This document shows positions 53,375 through 64,000 of a stretch of 64,000 nucleotides of DNA, in pieces (within the stretch, counting starts at the first letter, position 1; the number at the start of each line of letters is the position of its first letter). A program made the translations under genes and the position numbers. Source of the stretch: Heracleum sosnowskyi (taxonomy: Eukaryota > Streptophyta > Magnoliopsida > Apiales > Apiaceae); the NCBI GenBank assembly GCA_030848705.1, contig JAUIZM010000109.1, positions 167,626-231,625 of the forward strand, in the 5' to 3' direction. The notes beneath the pieces are model-generated. The model saw only the letters and a list, made by a program, of their open reading frames with translations, ran no database searches and was not told the DNA's origin.

Positions 53375-53650
53375 TAGCTTCAATCATCCTGTAAACACTT
53401 TGCTACCTGGCATGAAGACTGAAGATTGGTATAGACCTTGTAGCAGGTATAAATAGGTCGTACATCACGGAAAACTGGTCCAGTCGTAGGTAGTTTTACC
53501 AACCTGACTTGATTCTTAATTAGTGGTTCAGATATTTGGTTGAGGACAGGACCATGGAATGGTTATGGATTTAATGCCAATCTCACTTGTAGCTCGAATG
53601 GAATGTATGCCGACGAGTTTGTTTTAATAAGGAGGAGATTTTTTGTAGTG
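53375..53650 (+). pseudogene. Second fragment of an S-domain receptor kinase gene
   Basis: Sequence equivalent to the lectin/S-locus glycoprotein part of the intact gene: CTTCAATCATCCTGTAAACA, CTACCTGGCATGAAG, a decayed GIDLVAGI segment and TGGTTGAGGACAGGACCATG (WLRTGPWNGY). Several frameshifts and no other domains. It includes a segment also present in the 34173-34735 pseudogene, so it is a separate copy. Element E lies immediately to its left. Confidence 0.82.
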
Positions 53651-53915
53651 TTTGGGTATCACAGAAAAGTTGACTTATAACTTTAAATGAGTAATTGTCA
53701 TAATAAGTTGATGAATTATAAATTTACTTTATAAGTTAGTGAAGAATTTACTAAATTAAATTTGAAAAAATAATTATTAAATACAATGATTTCAACACTT
53801 GCATTTTAAATGAAAAAAATATTTAAAAACACAAATATAAAAATATCAAGTATTAAAAAATTAAGAAATCAAGTAATAAGTCAATAAATTCAGGTAAATG
53901 TACCATATTATTAAC
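53651..53915. other. AT-rich spacer, no gene seen
   Basis: 265 bp of strongly AT-rich DNA between the pseudogene and element C. Confidence 0.5.
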
Positions 53916-54409
53916 TGTTAGGCCGAATACACAATATATAATCAATATATGTATGAGAATGACAATCAAGAACACTGTTTATGAACAATAAACTGAATTA
54001 TATTAAATAACCATTCTCTCAGTGATGTAAAATATCACAGAGAGCTGCTAGGTTACAAGAATAATGTATTCAGTATTCACATCCCTTTTAGAGTTAACCT
54101 ATCCGTGTTTATATAGTACACAGCTACATAATCAATCTCTAATTGATATTCCTATAAATCAGCTATACAATTTATATCAATTTAGGATTGCTTCTGTCTT
54201 CTGTCCCGTTTCTTTAGCTATCTCAATATATCTTGCTTCTTTCCATCTTCAAGATATATTGCTTCTAGAATCTTCAAGTATGCACCGACAGCTAAATAAA
54301 CTCTCACCCCGTCAGACTTTAACAAACTCTGACTGGCTTCTAGTGTAAACTCTGATAAGTACCTGTTACTTAAACACTGATAAACAATCATCAACAATTA
54401 TATCTAACA
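53916..54409 (-). repeat. Left (3') LTR of element C
   Basis: TGTTAGGCCGAATAC...ATATCTAACA, 494 bp. TATA-like ACTATATAAACAC on the minus strand at about 54106-54118. Contains AACTCTGAC-type motifs near 54328 and 54347. Confidence 0.82.
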
Positions 54410-54422
54410 ATCTCCCCCAACT
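54410..54422 (-). other. Polypurine tract of element C
   Basis: ATCTCCCCCAACT, that is AGTTGGGGGAGAT on the minus strand, adjoining the 3' LTR. Confidence 0.8.
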
Positions 54423-54554
54423 TGTGCATAACAAAAATGTACAAGTTAAAAGATAATTGATGATGTCAAAACATATAACAAATGCAGTGTTTATAACATA
54501 ACAGAGTTTAACTTTTACTTAGAACAGAAAACTTTAAAAACTTACAGTCAGCCT

Positions 54555-57500
54555 TTACTTAAGTTCTTCAATGTCAGGCACTGTCCTGAGATAATTTGTA
54601 AGTAGTCTTCTTTCAGCTCTTTCTAGCTCAGCAATCATAATCTCTTTCAGCTCCTTAAATTCTGGATCTCTTTCACCAGTCTGATATATGGCAGCCCTCA
54701 GAGAATAAATGCTGTTCTTATTCATCTCATTTCCAAGTCTTATAAAGAAAGACTTATCAGACTCTAGATTGAACTCTAAGACTCTTATTCCCAGTGCAGT
54801 TCTGAACCTTGCACTATTCCTCTTCATCTCAACCATCTTTCCATAAGCATCTCTATATTTAGGAATATAAGCACTTGAAATTCTGGCTCCAAACAAAACT
54901 TTAGACTTCATCATTCTCTCTCTTAAAACTTGAGCAGCATTATGAGTACTTTGATTTTTCACTTTCAGCAAATACAAAACATACTCCAGCTCTTCCCATA
55001 GCTTCAGATGAATGTTAGCTTCTCCAACTCTATAAACTCTTCCATCAGCCATGAAGTATAACAGAAACTCCTTTTTAATTCCTTTGTGATAAATCATCTG
55101 AACAGACTCTAACTTGTCAAGGCTTTCTTGAGTTACCCCAACACCAGGTTCTGCCAGTGATGTATGATCTAAAGGACTGTTATTTATTCTTTTCTCTCTA
55201 TGTGATCCCAAACCAGATTTATCATAAGATTCCTTTCCTAACACTGATCTGGTTTGAAGAAAATTCACATTTCCTGGCTTCAGAGTTTCATCTCTAGTTG
55301 GTTTTCCAAAAATACCTTGGAGTTGTGGAGATATCAATTGAGTTTGTACAACTTGAGCAGTGTCAGAGGTTGTCACAACTTTAACAGAATTATCAACTTG
55401 AGCAACGTCAGTGGTTGATTGATTAGGTCTTGATTCAACTTGAGCCATGTCAGAGGTTGAATGAGCCTTCTTTGATAACTCAGGTTCTTCAATCAATTTA
55501 CCTTTACCCTTATCAGTGCTTGCTCCAACAGGCCTCCTTGAGTATTGTAAACTCTGTTGAGAGTTCACATTCTCTTTAATAGAAATTCCTTGTTCCTTTC
55601 TCCTAGGAGCCTTGGCAGCCTTTTTCTTATAAGTTCTAGCTTCAACATTCTTCTTATGCTCTTCAGCAAGAATCTGCATTTCAGCATCCATATCTTCAAT
55701 TGTGGCTTCACCACCATGTTCTTACAGAAACAGCTTAGCAGCAATCTCTTCATCAGTAATTGGATTAGCTGAAATCACTAGACTTTTAAGTCTTGAAGAA
55801 GATTGAGCACCAGAGTTTACTCTACCAGAGTTTGTCAGCTTAGCAGAGTTTGACCTAAGTCTCCCTTGCTCTTGAATAATCTTTGACCTTTTCTCAGCTT
55901 CCTTGCTTCCACCATCATTTGCATCATCCCTCCGTCTCAGAGTTTGAGCCCTTTTGCATTTGTCTTTAGGAACTCTCTCCCCCTTTTTGACATCATCAGG
56001 AATAAGTACAGATGTCAGCAATTCTAAAGATGCAGCAATAGAATCAATCTTTGTAGACATTACATCTTGATTGCTCTCAACTGTGCTGAGTCTCTGTTTG
56101 ATTTCTACCTGATCCTTGATCATAGAGGAATATTGAGCTCTATCAGTCTTCAAGGCCAAATCCTTAGCAACAATATCATTCCTCAGGCCTATGACATCTT
56201 TGTGAGTCTCATCAAAGCGATGGTGCAAAGATTTAACTTGAACAATTGTAGCCTTCAAATGACTAAGAAGCTCTGGATTTGAAATTTCTTTAGCAGACTT
56301 ATCAACAAAATCAGCAGTCCTTTGTGTAGAGAAAATACAATCTGCACCAGACCAATTTGCATAATACATTTCTCTAAAATGAGCTTCAGTTGCATTTTGA
56401 TTTTCCTTGACAGACTCTGCAGTAGGATCCCTTAGAAAAGGTATTGAGTCATGATCATCAGAGTCTGAAAGTGCAATATTTACCCCAGAGTGAGCATGTG
56501 CAGAATGAACAGAATCTGTGTCAACATCCTCTGCCATTGGTTCAGCAACTTCTTCAGGAACATTGTCTGCTGTAACTTCAATGTTTAGCTGTGCAGCTTC
56601 ATCATGAATTTTCTCTGCAACAGCTTCATTCTTCTCAGAGTTAACTGCCTCAGCAACTTCTTCTTCTGCTAGAACAGCGTTTTGAACAGAGTTTACAACA
56701 AAAACATCTTTTTCCAGATTCTCTGCTGTAGATTCATCCATCTTATCCACAACAGCTTCAACAATCTTCTCAGAAGAGACAGATTTTGCTTCCTGATCAA
56801 CTTCCTCACCCACTTCAAGAATTTGATTAGTGACAGAGAGAATCTCTGTATGAGTTCCCATAGACTCATCAAGTACTAGAGTGGCTTGATCAGCTGCCAC
56901 ATCCTCAGTGTCACAAACACTGATTGCAGGATGTGCTTCAAAATCCATGTCAAAATTATCAACAAAATTATCAACATCAGCATTTGCAGAATCTGCTCTG
57001 ACATTAACAACATCATTGTCTTTAAGCAACTCATCAACATTTACTCTGTCCTCTGTAGGCACAGTAGCTTCAACATTGACATCAGCCTTCTGAGTAACAA
57101 CATCAGGATCTTCATTCTGTTCAGCTTCAGGAACAGCTTCAACATCTAACTCATCAAAAAGATAGTCAGCTACCAATCTTCTTCTTCTGTGATGTAGAGT
57201 TTCAATATCTTCCACATCATCAGAACGTGGTCTCTTTGCTCTGCTTTTCTTAGATGGACCAACAGACTTTGGCTCAGAAGATTTTGACACTCCAACCTCA
57301 ATAGCTGGCTTAACAATCTTTGCAGGTTTAAAAGCCCTGTGTTTTATTCGACCACCTTTCTGAATTGGTTGTGATGTAGATGGAGGAACTTCAGTGTTTA
57401 TTGGTTGTGGTTCTGTTTGGATAGAATTATCCAAAAACTGCTGCACTAATGCAGGCAGTAAAAGATCACCTACATTACCCTTCTTCACATCTTTATTCAC

Positions 57501-58220
57501 AAGATCAGAGAATATACGTTTGTGCAATTTAAAACATGGAATTACCTCTGCATCAATAATATCTACCCCACTAACACAGGCAGAAAATAAAAGCTGACAG
57601 AATCTAGCAAAGTAAACTACTCCCCTATTCTCAGTCATTTTCTCTCCTATGTTACTTTAAAAAAGTCTACCAAAATCAAAATTGTTACCATAGAGAAGAG
57701 AATACCCTATTTGTAGACTGTCTGTGGGTATTGCATCCCAGTTTGTGCACTTCTTCCCGAACATTCTTGTTATACAGTCGAAGAAAAAACTCCACTCCTT
57801 CCTCAAGAACGGTCGCTTCAACTGACCTATCTTGGCCAAAGATCCACCATAACCTATCTCCCTCATCATCTTCAGCAAATCAGCATCACCAACTGCAATG
57901 GTGTAAGCAGTATGTTCACCAAAGCCCATAGCAGCACGTACCGTACCAGGAGTAATTACATACTCTGTTTCTTGAAACTCGAAAAGAATAGATGGCGTTC
58001 CAGAATCACCACCATCATCATAGATACCAGTCTCCCAGAAACTTTTGATTTGAGACCCATAAAGCCTCTCTGGTTCTACAAGAGCACGCCCAATTGAGGA
58101 TTGGGCAAGAAAATTCTGCATCAAATGAAACGCCTCCGGTGCGTTCTCATTAACCAATGGAGCAGCATAATTATTAGGAACAAATTCAAGCCCAGAAGAT
58201 ACAAAAGCAGTAGAACCCAT
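54555..58220 (-). pseudogene. Extra 3' ORF of element C, homologous in layout to that of B, with two in-frame stops
   Basis: One frame of 1222 codons from ATG 58220, interrupted by TAA at 57657-57659 (codon 188) and TAA at 55722-55724 (codon 833), with no frameshift. Codons 1 to about 250 form a globular region similar in pattern to the start of the B ORF (EYVITPGTVRAAMGF, then a segment equivalent to the one after the first stop, VVYFARFCQLLFSACV). About 260-600 is Val/Ala/Glu/Asp low complexity. About 655-720 is a probable coiled coil (LKATIVQVKSLHHRFDE). About 1050-1220 is a C-terminal globular domain (FLLYFMADGRVYRVGE to RRLLTNYLRTVPDIEELK). No signal peptide or convincing membrane segment. 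Same position as the env-like gene of Sireviruses; function unknown. Confidence 0.82.
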
Positions 58221-59577
58221 TAGTACGATTTAGAAATAAGCAGAGAATGACTTAGAGAATATTTGAGAGTGTTTGCAGTAAGAGTGTTTGTGAAAATGTG
58301 TGTGTGACAGTAAAGTGTGAATTGGAGTAAGTTGTGAAAAGTTCAAACGAGTTTGTGTATTGTATATTAATACAAAAGAAAGAATTAAAAACTGAACAGT
58401 TTCTAATCAATACACACAACTGTCTTACTCCGTGAAACGTGTGAGTGGGACACGTGGCACACATGCAAAGACTGACAGTAGTAATTGGCAGTTTCCAATG
58501 CGCATGCGCAGTAAAAAGAGCAATAATTACCGCCTATTACACTTTCCTAGACACTCAACCTCTCTCCTCTGTTAAATACACTTTTGAACTGTTGTCCAAT
58601 CATTCTCTTTTGAATATTCAAAACAGATGTCTTTTCTCAAAATCATAATATGTCTGAAACAGAAAAAATTTTTTATTTTAATCATCAGAGATTAAAATTA
58701 AATTACCTCGGCGTAGAGTACACAGTTCATCAGTGTTTACCAATCCTCCTTCTTTATTCATAAACTCTTTTCACAAACTGTACAGGTGTGAATATTTATG
58801 TGTGATTTAGCAGAGTTTACTGAATATAAATATCTAGATCATCTCAAAGTGCATAAAATCCACAAAATAAATCAGTAAAAACCGGTTGCCCAAACTCTCA
58901 TGTATAATACAAAATCTGATATCATCTAAACTCTGTACCTATAAATTTATTATTTTCACCCCCTTCTAGGTTTTTTTTATTATTATTATTATTTTTCCAG
59001 TAATCAGTGGTTGGCACTAGTCACCAAAAATCAAAAAATTTAGCCCTTATTTAATTCAATAAGTTCATGGGTCTTCCTAGGCACAACATGATCTCAAAGG
59101 AATTTGTGCATATTTTTACATCTTTTGATTTGAGGGTGAAATATTAGCAACTAATTATCAGAGTTTAGACTTTCATCAGTTAACACAATTAATTTATGAG
59201 AGAAAGTGCAAACAGCTAATACAGACTCAGTGTATAGGATCAATAAACTAAGAGATGCTATAAATATAGAGACAGTATCATGCTGTGTAAAATTTCTGCA
59301 CACATTTGAAATCAGAATTTATATCACTCAGAAGGATTCATGATTACTTACTGAGAATCATGCTTCATACAATTTTCTTCATCGGTTCATATGTTTCAGA
59401 CAAAATCACAATCAGAGTTTAACATCAGAGTTTAACTAACAGAGTATGACTGACAGAGTATGTCTAACAGAGTATGATTTCAGAATTTGACAAACTGGTA
59501 TGAATGACAGTTAACTTATGCAAAGAAACATGAGCAACAAATCACAGAAGTATAGATTTTGAGTCTAACCAGTATCT
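58221..59577 (-). other. Spacer between pol and the extra ORF of element C
   Basis: 1.36 kb without long ORF. Near 59400-59480 a run of CAGAGTTTAAC and CAGAGTATGAC repeats lies close to the pol end. It could hold the promoter or acceptor for the downstream ORF; no signal was identified. Confidence 0.6.
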
Positions 59578-61516
59578 CTAGTCAAAACCAGAGACCATTC
59601 CAAGTTCATTTACCAGTCTTGTAAAGGTAGCTTCGCTCAAAGGCTTGGTGAAGATATCTGCAAGCTGTTGGTCTGTAGACACAAAATGAAGCTCAATATT
59701 TCCTTCTTCCACATGTTCCCTGATAAAATGATACCTTATGCTGATGTGCTTGGTCATGGAGTGCTGTACTGGATTACCTGTCATAGCAATAGCACTTTGA
59801 TTATCACAGAAAATAGGTATTTTAGAGTACCTTAATCCATAATCCAACAATTGATTCTTCATCCACAGAATCTGTGCACAACAGCTACCAACATCAATAT
59901 ACTCTGTTTCTGCTGTGGATGTGGAAATTGATTTCTGTTTCTTGCTGTACCAAGAAACTAATCTGTCACCTAAAAATTGACAGCTTCCACTTGTGCTTTT
60001 TCTGTCTATCTTACGGCCTGCAAAATCTGCATCAGAGTAACCAATTAACTTAAACTCTGATTCTCTAGGATACCACAAACCCAATGTTATGGTTCCTTTG
60101 AGATATTTGAAAATTCTCTTCACAGCTGTTAGATGAGGCTCTCTAGGGTCTGCTTGAAATCTTGTACAAAGACATGTTGCATACATGATGTCTGGTCTAC
60201 TTGCAGTGAGATAAAGAAGAGACCCTATCATGCCTCTGTAGTTTGTCATATCTACTGAAGTTCCTGTGTCTTTGTCTAGCTTTGTTGCAGTTGCCATAGG
60301 AGTTGTGGCAGATGAAAGATCAAGCATACCAAATTTCTTGAGAAGATTTCTGGTATATTTTGCTTGATTGATAAAAATCCCATCATCTGTTTGCTTGACC
60401 TGTAAGCCTAGAAAATAACTAAGCTCTCCCATCATGCTCATTTGGTACCTGGACTGCATAAGCTTTGCAAACTTCTTACAGAGTTTGTCATTAGTAGACC
60501 CAAAAATTATATCATCTACATAAATTTGAACTAACAGCAAATCATCACCAGAATTAAAATAGAACAAGGTTTTGTCAATTGTACCTCTAGTGAACCCACT
60601 TTCTAAAAGAAATTGAGCCAGAGTTTCATACCATGCTCTAGGTGCCTGCTTTAGTCCATATAATGCCTTGTCAAGCCTGTAGACATAATCTGGATGTTTG
60701 GGATCTACAAATCCTGGTGGTTGTTCAACAAACACTTCTTCTTCAAGTTTCCCATTGAGAAAAGCACTTTTCACATCCATCTGAAAGACTTTAAACTTCT
60801 TGTGAGCAGCATAGGCCAGAAAAATCCTTATTGCCTCCAATCTAGCAACTGGAGCAAAGGTTTCATCATAGTCAATTCCTTCCTGCTGTGAATAGCCTTT
60901 AGCCACAAGTCTAGCATTATTCCTTGTAATCACTCCATCACTGTCTGTTTTGTTTCTGAAAACCCACTTTGTACCAACAATAGATCTGTTCTTTGGTCTT
61001 GGTACAAGTGTCCAGACTTCATTCCTCTCAAATTCATTCAACTCCTCTTGCATTGCTGTTATCCAGTTAGCATCTTGAAGAGCTTCTTCCACTTTCTTGG
61101 GCTCTTTTTGAGATAAGAATGCATGATACAGACATTTATTTGTTGTAGCACTTCTAGTTCTCACACTTGCATCTGGATCTCCAATAATTGGGTCAGGTGT
61201 ATGAGCTTGTGTCCACCTCCTTGTTGTTGGTAAGTAGCTTCTTTCATTATTATTAGATCCTCTCCCTTGATCCATGCTCTCCTGATTTTCTTCTTGACCA
61301 TTTGATTTTTCTGAGGCTCCCCCTGAATTGGACTGCTCAGAGTACATTCTCAGAGTTTGAACTTTCAGAGTTTGACCCAGACTGTGTGTTAGATTCTTCA
61401 GTTGACTCACTTTCATAATTTGAGTCATCATTTTGAGATGTTACTGAAGTATCTTCATGCTCCCCCTCAACTGGTTCCCTATTTTGTTCTGTCAAAGAAA
61501 CTTCCTCAGTATTTAC
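59578..61516 (-). pseudogene. 3' part of C pol: linker, reverse transcriptase, RNase H
   Basis: RT and RNase H are open from about 61340 to 59578: WITAMQEELNEFERNEVWTL, QMDVKSAFLNGKLEEEVFVE, YVDDIIFGSTNDKLCKKFAK, AETEYIDVGSCCAQILWMK, and the end ADIFTKPLSEATFTRLVNEL. The Ser/Glu/Asn-rich linker before it is read in another frame from about 61340 to 61516, so a frameshift lies near 61340-61430. The protease and integrase would lie beyond the D insertion. Close relative of the B enzyme at matching positions. Confidence 0.88.
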
Positions 61517-62771
61517 TGTTAGGCTCAAGACATGCCTGAATACCACTATTAACAAGCCTACACTATGTGACTATGTCACATTACATGACCTAGTGATTTC
61601 TATCACTGGGATATAGTATAGGTCTCTAAATGTACTTGTCTTGTTCTCATGAACATTAGCTTGATCATGTATGCTCAAAGGTATAATGAGCTTAGTAAAG
61701 TTTCTTGCATCTAGATTGTATATAGGCCATTGAATAATTATCCTGGTAGAAGTTCAGAAGTGTTCATGCAGCAGGATAGAGATAAATAAGGCTATGAAGA
61801 AATAAGTTGCAGAAATTTGTCTAAGGCATTATATAGCAAAGTCAGAAGAAAGCTATGTCGTGAAGTCACCAATATCCATGTCGTGAAGTACTATATCGCA
61901 TAGTCCATTTTGTACTATGTCGAGAAGTCCTCAAGACACATGTCGTGAAGTGTTGAAGTCAGCAAAGTCAAAGTAGCCTAGATCGTGAAGTCTTCAAATG
62001 ACCTATGTCGCATAGTCTTCAAATGAACTATGTCGCATAGTCTTCAAATGAACTATGTCGCATAGTCTTCAAATGACCTATGTCGCAAAGTCGTCAAAGG
62101 CTATATCGCGAAGTCCTCACAAGTGAGATCGCGAAGTCAGGAATGAAGTGGAGTTCACGATATCAACACTTAGCCTTTTATAACAAGACAAATCAAGGTA
62201 CAGAACAAAGAATCAAAAGAGACAAATACTGAAGCATTTGTTCTGGCAAGGTGGTCCAAAGAACAGATGGCAAATCTACAGCTAAACTTGGAGAGAAAGA
62301 TAAGAGACAAGCAGCTACAGAAACGGGAAAGACTCCGAAAAGCAGATGGTCCTTCCTGACACAGTTAACGTCTTATGGCAGAACAAGTTGGACTTTCAGC
62401 AAGGGGTAACTGTGTAAAAATAGGTGTGTGCACTAGTTTGTATAGGGCTTATATATATTATGCACATCCTATTGTCAGCTGTAAGAGAGATACATATAGT
62501 TATTTGCTAAGCTCTTTTCTCTGTAAGCAAGCAAGTTCAAACTGTTCTTGTTTAGAAGCCAGAAATTCGATTGTGAATTTCTTGGAAAGCTGTAGTATTT
62601 AATTTGCTTATACAAAGTAGATTAAAGTGATTGTGTGTGTTATTTACTTTCTGTATATTACATATCATAATCATATACAGTCTGTTACTTAGTTATCAAG
62701 AATCGAAAAATATATCAAACTATCCATTCACCCCCCCTCTGTCTAGTTTCTAGTAATATTCATTTCTAACA
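61517..62771 (+). repeat. 5' LTR of element D
   Basis: TGTTAGGCTCAAGAC...ATTTCTAACA, 1255 bp. TATA-like GGGCTTATATATATTA at about 62445-62460. Between about 61855 and 62145 there are about a dozen copies of TCG(C/T)(A/G)(T/A)AGTC-type motifs, in forms such as TATGTCGCATAGTC and GTCGTGAAGTC. Confidence 0.9.
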
Positions 62772-62773
62772 AG

Positions 62774-62785
62774 TGGTATCAGAGC
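62774..62785 (+). other. Primer-binding site of element D
   Basis: TGGTATCAGAGC two bases after the LTR end. Confidence 0.96.
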
Positions 62786-62821
62786 GTAGGCTGTTAACGT
62801 ACAAACAGGAAAAGATCAAGA

Positions 62822-64000
62822 ATGAGTTCACAGAAACTAAGCAGTATCAAGATTCCTCCCTTTAACAAGGAGCACTACAGTTTATGGAAGAAGAAGATGT
62901 TGCTTTTCATCAAAGCTTCTAACCCCATGTATTTAGATATTCTAAAGCATGGTCCCTTCATTCCAATGATCGAGATTGGTGAAACAACCATTGGCACTGA
63001 GATTGTACCAGCAAAACATGTGCCTAAAGATCCCTCAAAATACACTGATCCTGAAAAGGAAAAAGTTGCACTGGATGGACATCTTCAACTTATCATTTGT
63101 GAATCAATGGACTTCAACATGTATGGCACTGTTGCTCATTGTACTAGTGCCAAGAAGATGTGGGATCTTATAGAAGTGCTCTGTGAAGGAACTACTGAAG
63201 TAAGAAAGGACAAGAAGCAGATTCTTGTTTCATAATATGAAGCCTTCATGGCTCAGCCAAAAGAGGGAATCACAGAAGTGTTTGAGAGATTCAACAAGCT
63301 GATAAATGAGCTCAAACTCTATGACAAACACTATGAAACAGAAGAGCTCAATATGAAGTTTTTACTAACTCTTCCAGATCACTTGGAACCAAGAATCTCT
63401 TCCCTTAAAGAAAGAGATCTAACAAAGATTGGTTTTGATGTGTTATATGGTGTTTTGAAGACATATGAGTTGGAGCTGTTTCAAAAGAGATCTATTCAAG
63501 CAAAGCAAGGATTAGTGGCTAATACCTCCTGTGCACTTATTGCTGACAACCTAAGTCAAAGAATGGACTCTCTTAAAGTCAGTCAAGTGAAGATTGAGGA
63601 ACTGGAAGTTGAAGACACCGGTGATGAGGTCCAGGTCGTCTATGATTTGCCTGAGGAAGATGAGTTTTACAGCATGGAGGAACTGGACAAAATGGAGAAC
63701 AAATCTTTTGCTTATATGGCTAAGAGGTATCCTAACATAAGGTTTAAAAGAAAGCAGCCATTCAGGTCCAAGTTCAATACTGGAAACACTGGTGGATCTA
63801 GTGGCTCAAACACCTTCAATAAAGGAAAAGGGATTGCTGGTGCTGCTAAGGGTGGATACAAGACAGGAAGTGTGGATAGGACCAAAATAAGATGCTATAA
63901 CTGCAATGAACTTGGGCATTTTTCCACTGAGTGCAAAAAGCCTAAACAAGTCAAGAAGGACAAAGCATTCTTAGAGCTTGAAGCTAAGTATGAGGCTCTA
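62822..64000 (+). pseudogene. gag of element D, one in-frame stop, partial
   Basis: ATG 62822 (MSSQKLSSIKIPPFNKEHYS). The frame is interrupted by a single TAA at 63233-63235 and then remains open to the window end. Copia gag features: WKKKMLLFIKA, KKMWDLIEVLCEGTTEVRKD, LINELKLYDKHYETEELNMK. The zinc knuckle CYNCNELGHFSTEC (63893-63934) is intact CX2CX4HX4C. The role is the particle shell and RNA packaging. The stop lies where gags of this group continue, so it is a mutation of this copy. Confidence 0.9.

Larger units (their letters stand above)
53916..61516 (-). mobile_element. Element C: Sirevirus-type Ty1/copia, 5' part lost to an insertion
   Basis: From the left on the plus strand: 3' LTR (53916-54409), polypurine tract, long extra ORF with two stops, spacer, and the RT/RNase H end of pol, cut at 61517 by element D. 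The 5' part and second LTR are outside the window or beyond D. Gene order and RT blocks match element B, so it is placed in the same clade but a different family. The motif TCAGAGTTT(G/A)AC recurs throughout. Confidence 0.88.
61517..64000 (+). mobile_element. Element D: copia retrotransposon, 5' LTR and gag, runs off the right edge
   Basis: Inserted in the pol linker of element C. 5' LTR, Met-tRNA primer site and gag follow in order on the plus strand. Gag resembles Sirevirus gags in its start and knuckle. The 5 bp before the LTR (TTTAC, 61512-61516) should recur at its right end outside the window. Confidence 0.9.

Overview
This window looks like nuclear DNA from a transposon-rich dicot plant. 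It holds one ordinary gene with plant-type introns, plant Ty1/copia polyproteins, initiator-Met tRNA primer sites (TGGTATCAGAGC), Tourist- and Stowaway-type MITEs and a probable Helitron. The species cannot be fixed from sequence alone. I saw no bacterial, organellar or rRNA/tRNA genes.

Layout. (1) 1-29017 is a nest of LTR retrotransposons. The host is element A (minus strand, gypsy-type primer site, no pol), whose left LTR lies at 1916-2639 and right LTR at 21622-29017. Its interior was split by element B (7696-20758), a 13-kb copia element of Sirevirus type with gag, pol and an extra 1482-aa ORF. Its right LTR was split by element H (22713-28914), a decayed copia that itself holds an LTR insertion (23840-25255). 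A further LTR terminus abuts the left LTR at 1914. (2) 29018-37760 is the only genic island: a Tourist-like MITE just upstream of an apparently intact seven-exon G-type lectin S-receptor-like kinase gene (30570-33703), a broken copy of that gene (34173-34735), a 5'-truncated copia 3' end (G) holding a probable Helitron, an inverted-repeat MITE and a Stowaway MITE. (3) 37761-53337 is element E, a gypsy-type element without pol. Its interior is made largely of three tandem arrays (89, 58 and 118-120 bp) and is interrupted by element F (43060-52125), a very young copia with an uninterrupted gag-pol frame. (4) 53343-64000 holds another kinase-gene fragment, then element C (minus strand, Sirevirus type, with a long 3' ORF broken by two stops), cut at 61517 by element D (plus strand, 5' LTR and gag) that runs off the window.

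Target-site duplications, primer sites, polypurine tracts and near-identical LTR pairs define most boundaries. By eye, LTR divergence agrees with nesting order (F and B younger than their hosts). The most interesting signals are: (a) several families each carry a private 8-14-bp motif scattered through LTR, spacer and, in B and C, in-frame coding linkers; (b) the long 3' ORFs of B and C share a three-part architecture with no visible membrane features; (c) element E looks like a producer of satellite-like arrays; (d) the F leader holds back-to-back perfect-arm inverted repeats; (e) a MITE lies directly at the promoter of the only intact host gene. All identifications are from reading the sequence and knowledge of the families; no database search was run.
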